Shown: positions 25,217-34,759, counted from the stretch's first letter. The stretch: 64,000 bases of DNA from Nostoc sp. UHCC 0926 (GCF_028623165.1 NZ_CP117771.1:124001-188000), one strand, 5' to 3'. Translations and numbers: made by a program. The notes: a model not told the origin generated them from the letters alone.

Positions 25217-28200
25217 ATGGCTAAAGGATTCGGTTATCAAAAATCACCAGATTTTACTCAACGCCAAAAAGCTTATTTCAAGCTGATTAAACAGCTACTC
25301 AACTGTCCTAGTGGCAGGGAAATGAAGATTCTCAGGAAACACGCACACTTAGTTGATGCTGGGTTTGTAGAAACTTTGGAAATGGTAGCTCAAATCCGGT
25401 TTAACCAAGGAGATATTCGTTCTGCTTACTTTTTGAGAAATTTAGCTCATTGGCTAGGTGAAGAACTGGAATTATACATAGATGAGCCTTCAGCAACAGA
25501 TAATCCTATCAGACCTCCGGCTTTTTTGGGTGAAATATTGTGGGCGATCGCTCAAAATAAAAACAATCCACAAGCCGTTTATCCTCTACTTAAAGCTAAC
25601 TTAGATCAACTCAATGATAATTTTTATAAACAGTTTAATTACTGGATAAACTTTAGCCTATTGAACAATGTACCAACAACAGAAAAATTAGCATTAACAA
25701 AAGGTATTGTTGATTTCTGTATTATGCTTTGGGCATTTCCCTTTGGAAACAGGGCAATTAACTTAGAAATTAGCATTACTGGCTTAGAAGCTGCTACCAA
25801 AATTTTTACCCGTCAGATTGTCCCAGAAATTTGGGCTAATATCCAATTAAATTTAGCACCAGCCTACCGCCATCGGATTCGAGGAAATCGCGCCGATAAC
25901 CAAGAAAAGGCAATTGCTGCTTGTAATAATGGCTTGCTTATCTACACCAGCGACAGTTTTATCAAAGAGTGGGCGAGTCTGCAAAGTAATCTCGGTCTTG
26001 TCTATACTGACAGAATTATAGGAGACAAAGCTGAAAATATCGAAAAGTCAATTTCTTGCTATGAAGCTGCTTTAAAAGTTGTTAACCGCGCTCAACTTCC
26101 TGAACTTTGGGGTACTCTTCAAAATAATTTGGGGAATGCGTACCTTTTTAGAATTCAAGGCGATAAAGCACAGAATTTAGAAAAGGCGATCGCTTGTTAT
26201 CAAGTCGCGCTACAAGTACGTACCCGTTCGGCATCGCCCTATTATTGGGCTAGTAGCCAACATAACCTAGCCAATGCCTACACTCAAAGGATTCTGGGTA
26301 ATAAACAAAAGAATCTAGAAAAGGCAATTTCGTCATATATTAACGCCTTAGAAGTTTACACCGTTTCTGATTATCCTGAACGATGGGCAGGAACAAAAAC
26401 CACTCTAGGAAATGCTTATTGGGAAACAGATAAATTTACTGAGGCACTTGAATGTCTCCGTGCTGCCTTGCAAGTCTTCACTCCCACCAAATTTCCCAGA
26501 GATTGCATACAAACCGGATTAATTTTAGGTAAAACAGCCTTGGCTGCTGGCATGAAAGCAGAAGCTTTTGCAGGTTATGCTGTTGCCATTGAAGCTGTTG
26601 AACAAAGCCGACTTTGGGCAGGTATTTCTCATAAACAAGAAATTCCAGAAGAGATACTTGCCTACACAAATATGGTGGTATTTTGCATTACTAATGGGCA
26701 ACGAGATAAAGCCAGGGAGTATGCCGAACGTTCTGGTTCTCAACACCTTTTAAACTTTTTCGATACTGATGAATTTCAACAAATTTCCTCAAATTCACAA
26801 TTTATTGAGCAGGTATTACAAGCAACAAGCGAAAGCAATGGTGACTCACAAGCTGTATATCAAATACTAGAAAATAACCTAAATCAATTAGACGAACAAT
26901 TTGTTCAGTACTTGCAAAGGCTTGAGGATGTTTGCAAAGAGATGACATCAGGGCAAGCCATTCAACTTGCTGCAACTATTTTAAGTTTTAGCAATTTAAT
27001 TCGAGAGTTTCCCCAAGGCGATACAGCAATTAACTTAAGAATTGCTGCTACAGGTTATGAGGTAGCAGCTAGTGTTTTTTCTAAGAAAGATTTTCCTGAA
27101 CAATGGGAACAGATTGAAGATGCGAGCCGCGAACTATTTCAGATTCAGCTATTTGAAGCAGTTTTCAAGAACCTAGACAAGAACCTAGAAAATCCTAAAG
27201 CTGTTGTATACCCATTACTGGAAGCAAATAAACACAAACTTGATGAACGCTTTGCGACTGTATTGCGTTTGAAGACAGAAGCCATGCTGTCTGAAGCACC
27301 GCCAGAATATGCACAAGGTCTTGCTGCAAGCCTTGCTGGTTTGAGCTTTCTGATTAAAGAATTTCGACAGGGTAGTGAGGCGAGCAATTTAGAGATTGCC
27401 ATTACAGGTTACGAAGTTGCTTCTAAAGTATTGACTTACGAAACTTGTCCACAACAGTGGGTCATATGTCAATTGATGCTGGGCAATGCTTACCACCGTC
27501 GAATAAAAGGTGAGCAAGCAGAAAACCTGGAACAATCCCTTTCTTACTTGCACAATGCTTTACAAGTCTGTAACCGTAAGCAGTTTCCCGAACTTTGGGC
27601 AGGAATTCATAGTAATTTGGTCATTACTTATGGTTATAGAATTCGTGGCGATCAAGTAGAGAATGCAGAACTAGCAATCAAGGCTGGTGAAACTGCGATG
27701 CAGGTTTTCACACGCGATCAAGATCCTGAACAATGGGCGCAAATACAAAACAATCTAGGCATTGTTTACCGCGATGCCTGCGGCGGGCAAAGCCAACGCA
27801 TTTTAGGAGACAAAGCTGAGAATTTAGAAAAAGCGATCGCTTGTTATCAAAATGCCCTTTCCATTCGTACTCGTGAAGACTTCCCAGAACTTTGGGCGCA
27901 AACTCAAATGAATCTGGCATCTGCCTATCGTCACAGACTCAGAGGTGATGCAGCAGAAAATGTGGAAATAGCGATCGCTGCTAATCAATCTGCTTTACAA
28001 GTCTACACAAAAGCAGCCTTTCCCCAAGGTTGGGCAGAAGTACACATGAATTTGGCTAATGCCTATCTTCACCGAATTCATGGGGATAGGAGCGAAAATT
28101 TAGAAAAGGCGATCGCTGCTCATAAAGGAGCTTTACAAGTCTTCACCAAAGATGAATCTCCCCGACAATGGGCTATGACTCAGATGAATTTAGGAAATGT

Positions 28201-30094
28201 CTTCTTGGAACAAGAACAAATAGAAGCAGCAATTACCTCTTATCGTTCAGCTTTAAAAATCTTCACTCCCACTGCTTTTCCTAACGAATGCCTAAAAGTA
28301 GGGCAAAACCTGGGAAACACTGCTTTTGACATTGGTGATTGGGCTGAAGCTATTAGGGGTTATAGTGTGGCGATTGAAGCTGTAGAAACCAGTCGCATTT
28401 GGGTAAATTCCGAGTCACGCCGCCAAGAAATTTTAGCTAATTCTCTCCATATTTACCAAAATATGGTACAAGCTTGTATTAATAATAAACAACTGAATAA
28501 AGCTGTTGAATATGTCGAACGTTCTCGCTCAAAACGACTCGTAGATTTAATGGCAAGTAATGACCTTTATTCAGATGGGGAAATTCCTACCGAAATTCAA
28601 CAGTATTTACAAGATTTTGAAGCTATACAACGGCAAATTGATAATGAACTAAGACACCATTATAATAGCAGCAACTTGGATGGTAATAAACTCGGTAAAA
28701 GCGCACATAGTCGGGCTGCTATCGAAGCTTATAACGAAACTATTGCAGATTTGGAAGCTGAAAAACAGCAAATTTGGGAACAAATGCGCCGTCTAGATCC
28801 TGTCCTGGCTGGTCAAATTCAAGTAAGTCCCATGAATTTGTCATCGATACAGCAGCTAATTAAAGTACCTACAACAGCTATTCTGAGCTTTTATACTACC
28901 TCGAATGACACCCATATCTTTATCATCCGGCAGAATCAAATTACTTTGCACACTTGTACGGAATTAGGATTTGAAACTTTACAATCATCGATTTTAACTC
29001 ACTGGTTAGGACAATATGTTGATCACAAAGATACTTGGAAAGAGCAATTTAGTTTTTTAATAGCAGAACTAGCTGAAGTCTTAAAATTAAATGATTTAAT
29101 TGCACAACATCTGAAAAATATTGATGAATTGATTCTTGTTCCTCATCTGGCATTACATCAAATCCCTTTTGCTGCTTTACCAATAGCAGAAAGTCAATAT
29201 CTGGGAGATAAATTTTTAATTCGTTATGTTCCTAGCTGCCAAATTTTAGAATTTTGTCACAACCGTCCCTCAGTCAGTAGTCTTATGAACTACGGTATTG
29301 TTGAAGATGCTACTGAAGATTTACCCTACGCTAGTTGGGAAGGAGAACAACTAGCAAATTTGTATGATATTCCTGATAATCAACGTTTAAAAGGTAGTCA
29401 AGAAGCTAGTGTCAGCAACTATCGTCAACTGATACAAAAAGTTCAAGTAATTCATTCTAGTCATCATGCGCGTTCGCGGCTCGATAATCCTCTAGAATCA
29501 GTATTAATTTTAGGAGATGGCTATATTACATTAAGTCAGTTATTAACTCCAAGTTGGCGCACTCCTCAGTTAGAAGATGTATTTCTATCTTGCTGCGAAA
29601 CTGGTTTAGGTATGGCTCAAATAACTGACGATATTCTCACTCTTTCAACAGGTTTTCTTTGTGCTGGCGCTAAAAGTGTTATCAGTACACTCTGGGCAGT
29701 AGATGACTTGGCAACAGCACTATTTTCACTATTTTACTATCAATCCCGACATCAGGGAAACAAACGACTGCAATCAATTAGGCAAGCTCAATTTGAACTG
29801 CGTACCCTTACAGGTGAAACTCTTACCACCATTTACAAACCTAAGTTAAGTTCTTTTTTAACGCAGAAACTTAAGGAAACCGAAACGCAGCGTAAAAAAA
29901 CTAAAAAAGAACGGGATATTCATCCACAAGATTCTCAAATGTATCAGCAACGCGATGAAGAATATAAAAAATATGCCCAAATCGGAAACCGGATTTATGA
30001 CGCAAAACAATATTTAGAATCTTTTTGTGGAGGGTCTAAACCTTTCTCTCACCCTTATTATTGGGCAGCTTTCACCTGTGCCGGGTTAAATTGA
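25217..30094 (+). CDS. large TPR-CHAT protein (caspase-like protease fold), 1625 aa
   Basis: Two blocks of TPR-like repeats (about 190-480 and 740-1050; units such as WASLQSNLGLVYTDRI-GDKAENIEKSI) are followed by a C-terminal CHAT domain (about 1290-1620). The catalytic pair of the caspase-like fold is visible: His in VIHSSHHAR (about 1413-1417) and Cys in FLSCCETG (about 1455-1457), with AGAKSVISTLWAVDD after it. No membrane segment. TPR-CHAT proteins are thought to be sensor-regulated proteases. One TPR unit holds an in-frame 29-bp repeat (27771-27799). It closes the sigma-like/DUF1822 cassette. No EAD is seen, unlike the 35-63 kb cluster. Confidence 0.85.
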   Translation: MAKGFGYQKSPDFTQRQKAYFKLIKQLLNCPSGREMKILRKHAHLVDAGFVETLEMVAQIRFNQGDIRSAYFLRNLAHWLGEELELYIDEPSATDNPIRPPAFLGEILWAIAQNKNNPQAVYPLLKANLDQLNDNFYKQFNYWINFSLLNNVPTTEKLALTKGIVDFCIMLWAFPFGNRAINLEISITGLEAATKIFTRQIVPEIWANIQLNLAPAYRHRIRGNRADNQEKAIAACNNGLLIYTSDSFIKEWASLQSNLGLVYTDRIIGDKAENIEKSISCYEAALKVVNRAQLPELWGTLQNNLGNAYLFRIQGDKAQNLEKAIACYQVALQVRTRSASPYYWASSQHNLANAYTQRILGNKQKNLEKAISSYINALEVYTVSDYPERWAGTKTTLGNAYWETDKFTEALECLRAALQVFTPTKFPRDCIQTGLILGKTALAAGMKAEAFAGYAVAIEAVEQSRLWAGISHKQEIPEEILAYTNMVVFCITNGQRDKAREYAERSGSQHLLNFFDTDEFQQISSNSQFIEQVLQATSESNGDSQAVYQILENNLNQLDEQFVQYLQRLEDVCKEMTSGQAIQLAATILSFSNLIREFPQGDTAINLRIAATGYEVAASVFSKKDFPEQWEQIEDASRELFQIQLFEAVFKNLDKNLENPKAVVYPLLEANKHKLDERFATVLRLKTEAMLSEAPPEYAQGLAASLAGLSFLIKEFRQGSEASNLEIAITGYEVASKVLTYETCPQQWVICQLMLGNAYHRRIKGEQAENLEQSLSYLHNALQVCNRKQFPELWAGIHSNLVITYGYRIRGDQVENAELAIKAGETAMQVFTRDQDPEQWAQIQNNLGIVYRDACGGQSQRILGDKAENLEKAIACYQNALSIRTREDFPELWAQTQMNLASAYRHRLRGDAAENVEIAIAANQSALQVYTKAAFPQGWAEVHMNLANAYLHRIHGDRSENLEKAIAAHKGALQVFTKDESPRQWAMTQMNLGNVFLEQEQIEAAITSYRSALKIFTPTAFPNECLKVGQNLGNTAFDIGDWAEAIRGYSVAIEAVETSRIWVNSESRRQEILANSLHIYQNMVQACINNKQLNKAVEYVERSRSKRLVDLMASNDLYSDGEIPTEIQQYLQDFEAIQRQIDNELRHHYNSSNLDGNKLGKSAHSRAAIEAYNETIADLEAEKQQIWEQMRRLDPVLAGQIQVSPMNLSSIQQLIKVPTTAILSFYTTSNDTHIFIIRQNQITLHTCTELGFETLQSSILTHWLGQYVDHKDTWKEQFSFLIAELAEVLKLNDLIAQHLKNIDELILVPHLALHQIPFAALPIAESQYLGDKFLIRYVPSCQILEFCHNRPSVSSLMNYGIVEDATEDLPYASWEGEQLANLYDIPDNQRLKGSQEASVSNYRQLIQKVQVIHSSHHARSRLDNPLESVLILGDGYITLSQLLTPSWRTPQLEDVFLSCCETGLGMAQITDDILTLSTGFLCAGAKSVISTLWAVDDLATALFSLFYYQSRHQGNKRLQSIRQAQFELRTLTGETLTTIYKPKLSSFLTQKLKETETQRKKTKKERDIHPQDSQMYQQRDEEYKKYAQIGNRIYDAKQYLESFCGGSKPFSHPYYWAAFTCAGLN
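27771..27799 (-). repeat. 29-bp dispersed repeat in frame inside a TPR unit
   Basis: The unit starts GCGATGCCTGCGGCGGGC and ends AGCCAACGC on the + strand; its reverse complement matches 4100-4128 at 24 of 29 positions. Here it adds the residues DACGGQSQ between the YR and RILGD of one TPR repeat, with no stop codon and no loss of frame. Confidence 0.75.
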
Positions 30095-30283
30095 TAACTG
30101 CAATCTCTGAAGTATAACGCTTATATCTCTGTTTATGAAGTTATGATTTCTAACTCTAAAATACTCGCCTGCAAAGTTTGACGATACTTTTCTTCAGTTA
30201 CCATCGCACTCATGCGCTAAGAGCGATCGCATTAACAGCGCCAATCAGTGTAAATTCAGAATTTCTTGAAAATAATAAAAATA

Positions 30284-30970
30284 CTAACTTACTAGATGAT
30301 ATAATCCCGTATTTTCGTTAAATTCCCACCCCATACCCGATTTATCCTTGCCCTTGCACCATGCCACAAAAAGCGGTGGGTGCAGCTTCATTCGCTGTTC
30401 GCGTACAGTTTCTTGACTTACACTAAGTCTGGAAGCTAAACCTTCTTCCGTCAACGGTTGGATTCGGGGAGTATGCACTTTGAAGGATGAATTATTGTAC
30501 GATTTATTGCCCCGCCTCGGTTGGTTATTGAGATGATTTTGAATTTTAATAATCGCCTCGGTAAACTGTGTCATTCGGGCTGTTATCCCCTCAATTTTTT
30601 CTGATAAGTCGGCGAGATTATGGATTGCTCCGGTTTCGTTGCTAGATTCACTTGAAAACTGTGACTCCAGCTTATCAAGTCGTGAGCAAATAGCTAATAT
30701 CGTTTCATTGGTCGGGTTGGGGTGACTATTGTTATCAGCAACCAAGTACTCCTCAACACTTGCCTTAATCTTAGAGTCCAAGCGTTTATCTAAATTATCG
30801 CCACCAATTGCATCAAGGTTATCTATATCATCTAGGTAGAGTTCGATAAATTGGGTTAGCGTGGCTGTTGCCGTCGTCCCTTTCGACTTACAACGGGCGA
30901 TAAACTGCTCCCACATCTTTTGGTCGCAGTTAAATGATGCCAGTTTCTTGTTTTTCCCTGTTTGGCTCAT
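30284..30970 (-). CDS. ribbon-helix-helix/HTH-type DNA-binding protein, 228 aa
   Basis: I chose the ATG at 30970 because a longer form would run over an 11-bp tandem repeat. Residues 5-45 (KLASFNCDQKMWEQFIARCKSKGTTATATLTQFIELYL) look like a ribbon-helix-helix or plasmid partition/copy-control type DNA-binding unit; a coiled-coil middle (LSEKIEGITARMTQFTEAIIKIQ) is followed by a second helix-turn-helix (LTEEGLASRLSVSQETVREQRMKLHPP). It faces the integrase gene upstream and may regulate it or its own promoter. Confidence 0.6.
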   Translation of the reverse strand: MSQTGKNKKLASFNCDQKMWEQFIARCKSKGTTATATLTQFIELYLDDIDNLDAIGGDNLDKRLDSKIKASVEEYLVADNNSHPNPTNETILAICSRLDKLESQFSSESSNETGAIHNLADLSEKIEGITARMTQFTEAIIKIQNHLNNQPRRGNKSYNNSSFKVHTPRIQPLTEEGLASRLSVSQETVREQRMKLHPPLFVAWCKGKDKSGMGWEFNENTGLYHLVS

Positions 30971-30991
30971 GTCTAGGTAATGTCTAGGTAA
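30970..30991. repeat. 11-bp perfect tandem repeat at the start of the RHH/HTH gene
   Basis: TGTCTAGGTAA occurs twice without a gap (30970-30980, 30981-30991). On the minus strand the copies read TTACCTAGACA and end just at the ATG. Spacing of one helical turn is typical of an operator or iteron bound by a dimer; the neighbouring protein could bind it. Confidence 0.55.
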
Positions 30992-31083
30992 ACCGGGACT
31001 GGACACGACCGAATAAGCGCGTCATCCATCTTGATAACTACCTTGACAGTATCATTTTGGAGCGCATGAGTGCGATTGCTTTT

Positions 31084-32166
31084 TTACCGATGTTTGCTTT
31101 TTTTACGCAGTGCGTGAGAAGTTCCAACACGCCCGACATGGTGAATGTACTTTGCAGTCGTCGCAGGGGAGGCATGGCCCAAATCTGCCTGCAAGTCAAA
31201 ATCAGAAGCTCCATTTTTCTTAGCCAGCGTCGCATGAGTGTGGCGCAGAAAGTGGGCACTGAACTTAATTCCCGCACTAGCAGAAATTTCCGCCATCATC
31301 AACCGCAATCCGCGATCGCTTAGAGGTTTACCCCTATCCCGCCGACTGGGACTAGGAAACACCGGCTGATCATTGCTGGCATCGCCACGGTAATCCAGTA
31401 GCACCGCACTCGTCTCCGGATCGAGACTAATAGTTCTGGTTTTATTTCGTTTCCCCGTCACAGTTAATAACAGACAATCTCCATCCTCCCGAAACTGCCG
31501 CCAAAATAACCCCGGTGTAACTATGCGCTTACCATAATCAGAAGTTTGCCGCGCAATTTCTCCCGCCCTCACCCCACTGTAAAAGACGAGAGTCAACAGC
31601 AGCCAATGCATCTTATTAGTGTTGTGTTGCAAATCTACTTCAATCGCCGCTTTTTCCAACTTAGCAATCTCGCGTTCCGACAGAATGCGCTCTGCGAGCT
31701 TATCGTCCCATTGGATACTTAAGTCCTTGCCCAAGTCGATAGCAAAATAACCAATAGAAGCTCTAGTACCCCACTCCCACAAACTTTTAATCGCCGCAGT
31801 GTATTTAGCTGCCGTATTTTTACTAATTCCATAAGTATTTTTCTGCCCCCGTACTGGCTTTTCATCCTTTAGCCAAGCAAGATTTGCGTGTAGATGGAAT
31901 AACGTTACCATCCTAAAATCAGATATCCCAAACCGCGACTGCATATAATCAGCAAGCTCATAACCAATTTGCCGATATGCCCGTCGCGTTTGGTCGCTTT
32001 TAATAGTGACAGAATGCACCCATAGCTCAATTAGCTGCTGTGTCGAATTAATTCTCTGGCGGTTGGGAAAATAATAATCCACAAGCGCAACCCGGGCTTC
32101 ATCAAGCGGTAGAGTCACCACCTCCACAGCAAGTGATTCCACGCTTAATACAGGTAAATTTTCCAT
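31084..32166 (-). CDS. tyrosine recombinase / integrase
   Basis: 360 aa from the ATG at 32166 (a TTG 15 bases upstream is the longest form). N-terminal SAM-like DNA-binding domain to about residue 155; the catalytic domain has Arg in GVRAGEI (about 197), Lys/strand KRNKTRTISL, the HxxR box HFLRHTHAT (about 309), LGHASPATT and the nucleophile Tyr in TAKYIHH (about 343). All catalytic residues are present. It could integrate a mobile element or resolve dimers. The C-terminus is basic (RKKSKHR). No attachment site or tRNA gene was found beside it. Confidence 0.9.
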   Translation of the reverse strand: MENLPVLSVESLAVEVVTLPLDEARVALVDYYFPNRQRINSTQQLIELWVHSVTIKSDQTRRAYRQIGYELADYMQSRFGISDFRMVTLFHLHANLAWLKDEKPVRGQKNTYGISKNTAAKYTAAIKSLWEWGTRASIGYFAIDLGKDLSIQWDDKLAERILSEREIAKLEKAAIEVDLQHNTNKMHWLLLTLVFYSGVRAGEIARQTSDYGKRIVTPGLFWRQFREDGDCLLLTVTGKRNKTRTISLDPETSAVLLDYRGDASNDQPVFPSPSRRDRGKPLSDRGLRLMMAEISASAGIKFSAHFLRHTHATLAKKNGASDFDLQADLGHASPATTAKYIHHVGRVGTSHALRKKSKHR

Positions 32167-32390
32167 AAGATAAATCCCCAACCCCCACTGATGATTATGA
32201 TGCCGAGAACTATAATTCCCGGTATCTTTATGATAGTTGTTTCCCAGACACGATCCAATTGCCCATCTAGAATCATCTATATCGTATATACGCGGATATC
32301 CCGTATGCGATGATGGTAGTGAGAAGAGTAGGGGAAGTCGGGGGAGATGGGGAGGTAGGGGGAGTGAGTAAATATTAGACAGAGAAGCAA

Positions 32391-32798
32391 ATGGTTAAAG
32401 AACTGGTTAGAAAGCATCAAGATTTAGAAATTTATAAGATGGCATTTGATATGGCGATGCAAATTTTTGAATTATCGAAAAAGTTTCCTGTGGAGGAAAG
32501 GTATTCGCTTACCGATCAAATTCGTCGTTCATCCCGTTCTGTGTGTGCGAATTTAGCTGAGGCATGGAGGAAGCGTCGATATGAGGCAGCTTTCATCGCT
32601 AAATTGAATGACTGTGTTCGCGGAGCGTGTCGTAGACAAGCAGAAGCAGCCGAAACTCAAACCTGGATAGAGTTTAGTGTTAAATGTGGTTACTTGGATG
32701 TTGAGATTGGTCGAGAACTCTACGGAACCTATAACCAGATTTTGAGTGGATTAGTCAATATGATTAATCATTCGGAATCTTGGTTGATGAAGCACTAA
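32391..32798 (+). CDS. four-helix-bundle protein (S23/ribosomal intervening-sequence family) with in-frame repeat
   Basis: The sequence YKMAFDMAMQIFELSKKFPVEERYSLTDQIRRSSRSVCANLAEAWRKRRYEAAF is a standard member of the family. Normally the next element reads close to KLSDAESEAAETQTW; here KLND is followed by CVRGACRRQA and then EAAETQTW, about seven residues too many. The extra part corresponds to a dispersed hairpin repeat at 32619-32639, in frame. The final helix is normal (CGYLDVEIGRELYGTYNQILSGL). Function of the family is unknown. Confidence 0.75.
   Translation: MVKELVRKHQDLEIYKMAFDMAMQIFELSKKFPVEERYSLTDQIRRSSRSVCANLAEAWRKRRYEAAFIAKLNDCVRGACRRQAEAAETQTWIEFSVKCGYLDVEIGRELYGTYNQILSGLVNMINHSESWLMKH
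32619..32639 (+). repeat. 21-bp dispersed hairpin repeat inside the four-helix-bundle gene
   Basis: Begins CGCGGAGCGTGTCGTAGAC and forms TGTC-GTA-GACA. It matches 33399-33419 at 18 of 21 positions; two of the three differences form a compensated stem pair (C-G against G-C). Confidence 0.6.
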
Positions 32799-32860
32799 TC
32801 ATTTTCCTCCCCCTACTCCTCTCACTTCTCACTTCTCCACAACAAAAGCGCGAGGGACTG

Positions 32861-33343
32861 GTGGAATATCCGCAGATAAATATAAAACTTCTGTCAGAAG
32901 AAGACCGGGAGTTGGTGAAGCAGGCCAAGCAGCGTGCTGAGGAGTTGCGCTTAACTTTTAAAGAGTTTGTGTTGGATTGTATTAGAAATGCACTTGTAGA
33001 AGAGAGTCCCGATAGTGCAGATAGTGCAACTGCTGCCGAAATTGAAGCTTTGAAAGCTCAAATCGCCACCCTGTCAGAGAAAGTGAGTATTCCCTCTGCG
33101 ACCAAAACGGAAGTGCATACCCTCCAGGAGCGGTTAAATCAATTGCGGGTGGGGATTTCAAATGAAATTAAGAAAGATAGGGAGCAACTTGCTTCTTTGG
33201 CGCTGGCGCTCTCCCGACTTGAAAGCCAAATTGAACAGCTGGTGCCTTCCTTAAATCTTCAAGTGGATGGCGAGGTAAATTCAAACAGTGATGGCGATTG
33301 GCTTTTTGGAGAAGACTCCAGTGCTGAACTACCGTTAACTTAA
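32861..33343 (+). CDS. coiled-coil protein, 160 aa
   Basis: I chose the GTG at 32861 because GAGGG lies 6-10 bases before it and the longer frame overlaps the neighbour gene with a hydrophobic stretch from noncoding DNA. Residues 1-45 (KLLSEEDRELVKQAKQRAEELRLTFKEFVLDCI) are helical and may bind DNA as in ribbon-helix-helix or plasmid-partition helpers; residues 55-135 are a long heptad-like coiled coil (EIEALKAQIATLSEKV, LQERLNQLRVGI). No family recognised. Confidence 0.55.
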   Translation: MEYPQINIKLLSEEDRELVKQAKQRAEELRLTFKEFVLDCIRNALVEESPDSADSATAAEIEALKAQIATLSEKVSIPSATKTEVHTLQERLNQLRVGISNEIKKDREQLASLALALSRLESQIEQLVPSLNLQVDGEVNSNSDGDWLFGEDSSAELPLT

Positions 33344-33398
33344 GCATGGGAATTGAAGAATGGGGACGGCGTAAAGCCTGCGGCATAGCTACGCTTAA

Positions 33399-33419
33399 CG
33401 CGCAGCGTCTCGTAGAGAA
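33399..33419 (+). repeat. 21-bp dispersed hairpin repeat, intergenic
   Basis: Begins CGCGCAGCGTCTCGTAGAG; forms TCTC-GTA-GAGA. Homologous to 32619-32639. The sequence before it (33370-33395) is another GC-rich repeat fragment (GCGTAAAGCCTGCGGC). Confidence 0.6.
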
Positions 33420-33535
33420 TAAATTCGCCTGCTTTCTTCCATACTTGAAAGCACCGGGTGTCCCCGCCGCCGCAGAACACTTGGTGTAGTTCGTTCACCT
33501 GACTTGAAATCTGCTGTAATTATTTAGTGGAGATT

Positions 33536-34759
33536 TTAGCCTTGTGTGAGCGTTAATTCTTCACGCTTGGCGGAATTGACAATTTTCACCAAATGCTGGT
33601 TTAAATAACTTTGGGCCGAAATGTACAGACTTTCCCAAATTTCTTGATTGCGACAAATTTTAGTCCCCACTGTATTTCCTGCTGTTTTTTCCGATATCAA
33701 GTATTTACGGTAATAGTTACCCCACAGGTGTTGGAGAAAGTTTTCGGCGAATTCGTCAAAAGGAATAATCCAGTTATAGTCTTGGTCTAGGAATACGCGA
33801 TAGGATGCAATTATGGGTAGTGCGAGGTCAGTTGGCGCACCAAACCCAAACGAGTACTTGCTGTCGGGGAGAAGGGTACTTTTGCGTGTATCAATTGATG
33901 CTAAATCGTTGACACCCTTTCTTTTGGGGTTGCTGATATGTTCTTGGATGATTTCGTACAGTCTTTGCTCTATCCACAGAGCTTTGGGAAGTAGAGGCAA
34001 TAGAAGAGTTAATCTTTCTCTCTCAATGTCTGTGATTTGGCTTGGGGTGTTCGTACCTGTAGGGTGCTTGCTTCGTTTATTGCCGTCGGGATTGTATCTA
34101 TTTCTGTCGAGGCAGTTTAGAAGCTTGAACAAGTGGTTAACATTACACTGGGCATTTCTAGGAGCGCCGCTTTGGTTTTGGTAATAGGCTATTCTAAATT
34201 TTCTATCTTCTGCTCTTTCTAACTGGGCTAAATACTGCTTGATAAATTTGTAATCTCCCCTGGCGTTGACTTTGGAGCGAGAATCCACTAGCGATGTGGT
34301 ATTGGATGCGAGAGCGATATCTTTAGCCTCCTCTTCCTGGAGTCCGATGTGGATGGTAACTTTGACTCTGGCAAGGCTGAGGTCATATTTGTAATTTTTA
34401 GCTTGCTCAAATGCTAAAACTGTGTGACCTCCATTGATAATGCCATCGCTACCCCCCTCGTTAGCTTCTAAAACTTCTAGTTCCAGTTCGGTTTTGTTTT
34501 TGCTAGGCTTAACTTTATTGGCTGACAGAACGATTCCACTGTGACGAGAGAAGAATTTTACAGGTTCGGTCGTCAGTGAGTCGAAGATTTGTCTGTAGGT
34601 TGCACTTTTGCGGTTAGGTTCCCGGATGTTGGGTTCTAGGGGTAGGTTTGTGGGAAACGTGTCCACATGGGCGGTGGCGATGATGCAATTGGGGTTTGCA
34701 TGGAAATAGTTGTCTACTTTAATAATCCAGTTTTTCGGCATGGGTGGTTTCTGCATCAA
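33536..34759 (-). CDS. AIPR-family abortive infection protein
   Basis: 407 aa. The core of the AIPR family can be read: FFSRHSGIVLSANKVK, DGIINGGHTVLAFEQA, a strand-rich block with ALASNTTSLVDSRSKVNARGDYKFIKQYLAQL, and a C-terminal helical region. AIPR proteins are associated with abortive phage infection and usually act with restriction-type partners; no such partner is next to it, although a four-helix-bundle/coiled-coil gene pair lies 200 bases away. The ATG at 34759 gives MMQKPPMPKNW. Soluble, no membrane segment. Confidence 0.75.
   Translation of the reverse strand: MMQKPPMPKNWIIKVDNYFHANPNCIIATAHVDTFPTNLPLEPNIREPNRKSATYRQIFDSLTTEPVKFFSRHSGIVLSANKVKPSKNKTELELEVLEANEGGSDGIINGGHTVLAFEQAKNYKYDLSLARVKVTIHIGLQEEEAKDIALASNTTSLVDSRSKVNARGDYKFIKQYLAQLERAEDRKFRIAYYQNQSGAPRNAQCNVNHLFKLLNCLDRNRYNPDGNKRSKHPTGTNTPSQITDIERERLTLLLPLLPKALWIEQRLYEIIQEHISNPKRKGVNDLASIDTRKSTLLPDSKYSFGFGAPTDLALPIIASYRVFLDQDYNWIIPFDEFAENFLQHLWGNYYRKYLISEKTAGNTVGTKICRNQEIWESLYISAQSYLNQHLVKIVNSAKREELTLTQG

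Noticed and set aside
25217-30094. TPR repeats as DNA-level tandem repeats
   Set aside because: Units are diverged at the DNA level and explained by protein repeats.
31000-32400. Integration site or tRNA fragment next to the integrase gene
   Set aside because: No tRNA-like cloverleaf or direct repeats visible in the flanking DNA.
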